From: Syncephalis plumigaleata
Lineage: Eukaryota; Zoopagomycota; Zoopagomycetes; Zoopagales; Piptocephalidaceae
Assembly: GCA_025201365.1 (NCBI GenBank)
Contig: JAIXMF010000004.1
Coordinates: 1,364,001-1,428,000 of the forward strand
DNA length: 64,000 bases
Reading direction: 5' to 3'
The position numbers and the translations under genes were made by a program. This document shows positions 63,881 to 64,000 of the stretch, piece by piece; the stretch's first letter is position 1, and the number at the start of each line of letters is the position of its first letter. Under the pieces are notes generated by a model that searched no databases, had not been told where the DNA came from, and was given only the letters and a program-made list of their open reading frames with translations.

Positions 63881-64000
63881 CTAGTATACCTAGTATAATA
63901 ATAATACTGTTATATGGTATCAAACTGAATACAGAAGATGATAATATTAACTGATTTATTGTTTATTTATACAAGCATGATGTAGCATTGTAATACAAAT

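Overview
The window is nuclear DNA of a fungus, most likely from an early-diverging (zygomycete-grade) lineage. Evidence for a fungus: densely spaced genes on both strands; many short introns (about 50-85 nt) with gtaagt-like donors, ctaat/taac-like branch sites and tag acceptors; fungal-type families (DUF2433 phosphoesterase-like domain, Cu-only GPI-type superoxide dismutase, Sda1, Jjj1); and a RecQ4-type protein that retains its helicase-derived fold. The placement below fungus is inference. I see no rRNA, tRNA, CRISPR array, or LTR or virus-derived element.

Layout. 0-16 kb: a DUF726/TMCO4-like lipase-fold protein, a short-chain dehydrogenase, a large RecQ4-like gene whose helicase motifs are all degenerate, a BCL7-like small protein, prephenate dehydratase, and a Ser-rich coiled-coil protein. 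16-24.5 kb: a GPI-anchored Cu-only superoxide dismutase, the J-protein Jjj1/DNAJC21 and coatomer gamma (Sec21). 24.5-41.7 kb is more accessory: three paralogous Cys-rich secreted/GPI proteins, an F-box protein, a relic of a TnpB/Fanzor-type nuclease, a decayed Cdc20/Cdh1 fragment, a secreted pseudokinase, a large unrecognised gene, an SRRM1-like PWI/RS protein, and a pair of ~530-bp inverted repeats around one of the Cys-rich genes. 42-49 kb: cyclophilin-40 (Cpr6/PPID), CCDC25/Jlp2 and the 60S-biogenesis factor Sda1. 51.5-61 kb: one very large gene joining a DUF2433 domain to about five RRM domains. 61.5-64 kb: two tandem secreted RNase T2 genes.

Throughout the window, clearly conserved housekeeping genes are interrupted by isolated -1 shifts. 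Many lie in short homopolymers and nearly all are repaired by adding one base. At least 30 such sites can be recognised (six in coatomer gamma alone). This looks like uncorrected consensus deletion error in the assembly, not gene decay. Gene spans below therefore run across these sites, and exon borders are given where I could fix them by reading frame.

Most genes are independent housekeeping units in head-to-head or tail-to-tail pairs with 100-450-bp shared intergenic regions. The secreted and GPI-anchored proteins (SOD, three Cys-rich paralogues, pseudokinase, two RNases) are the only functional theme that recurs.
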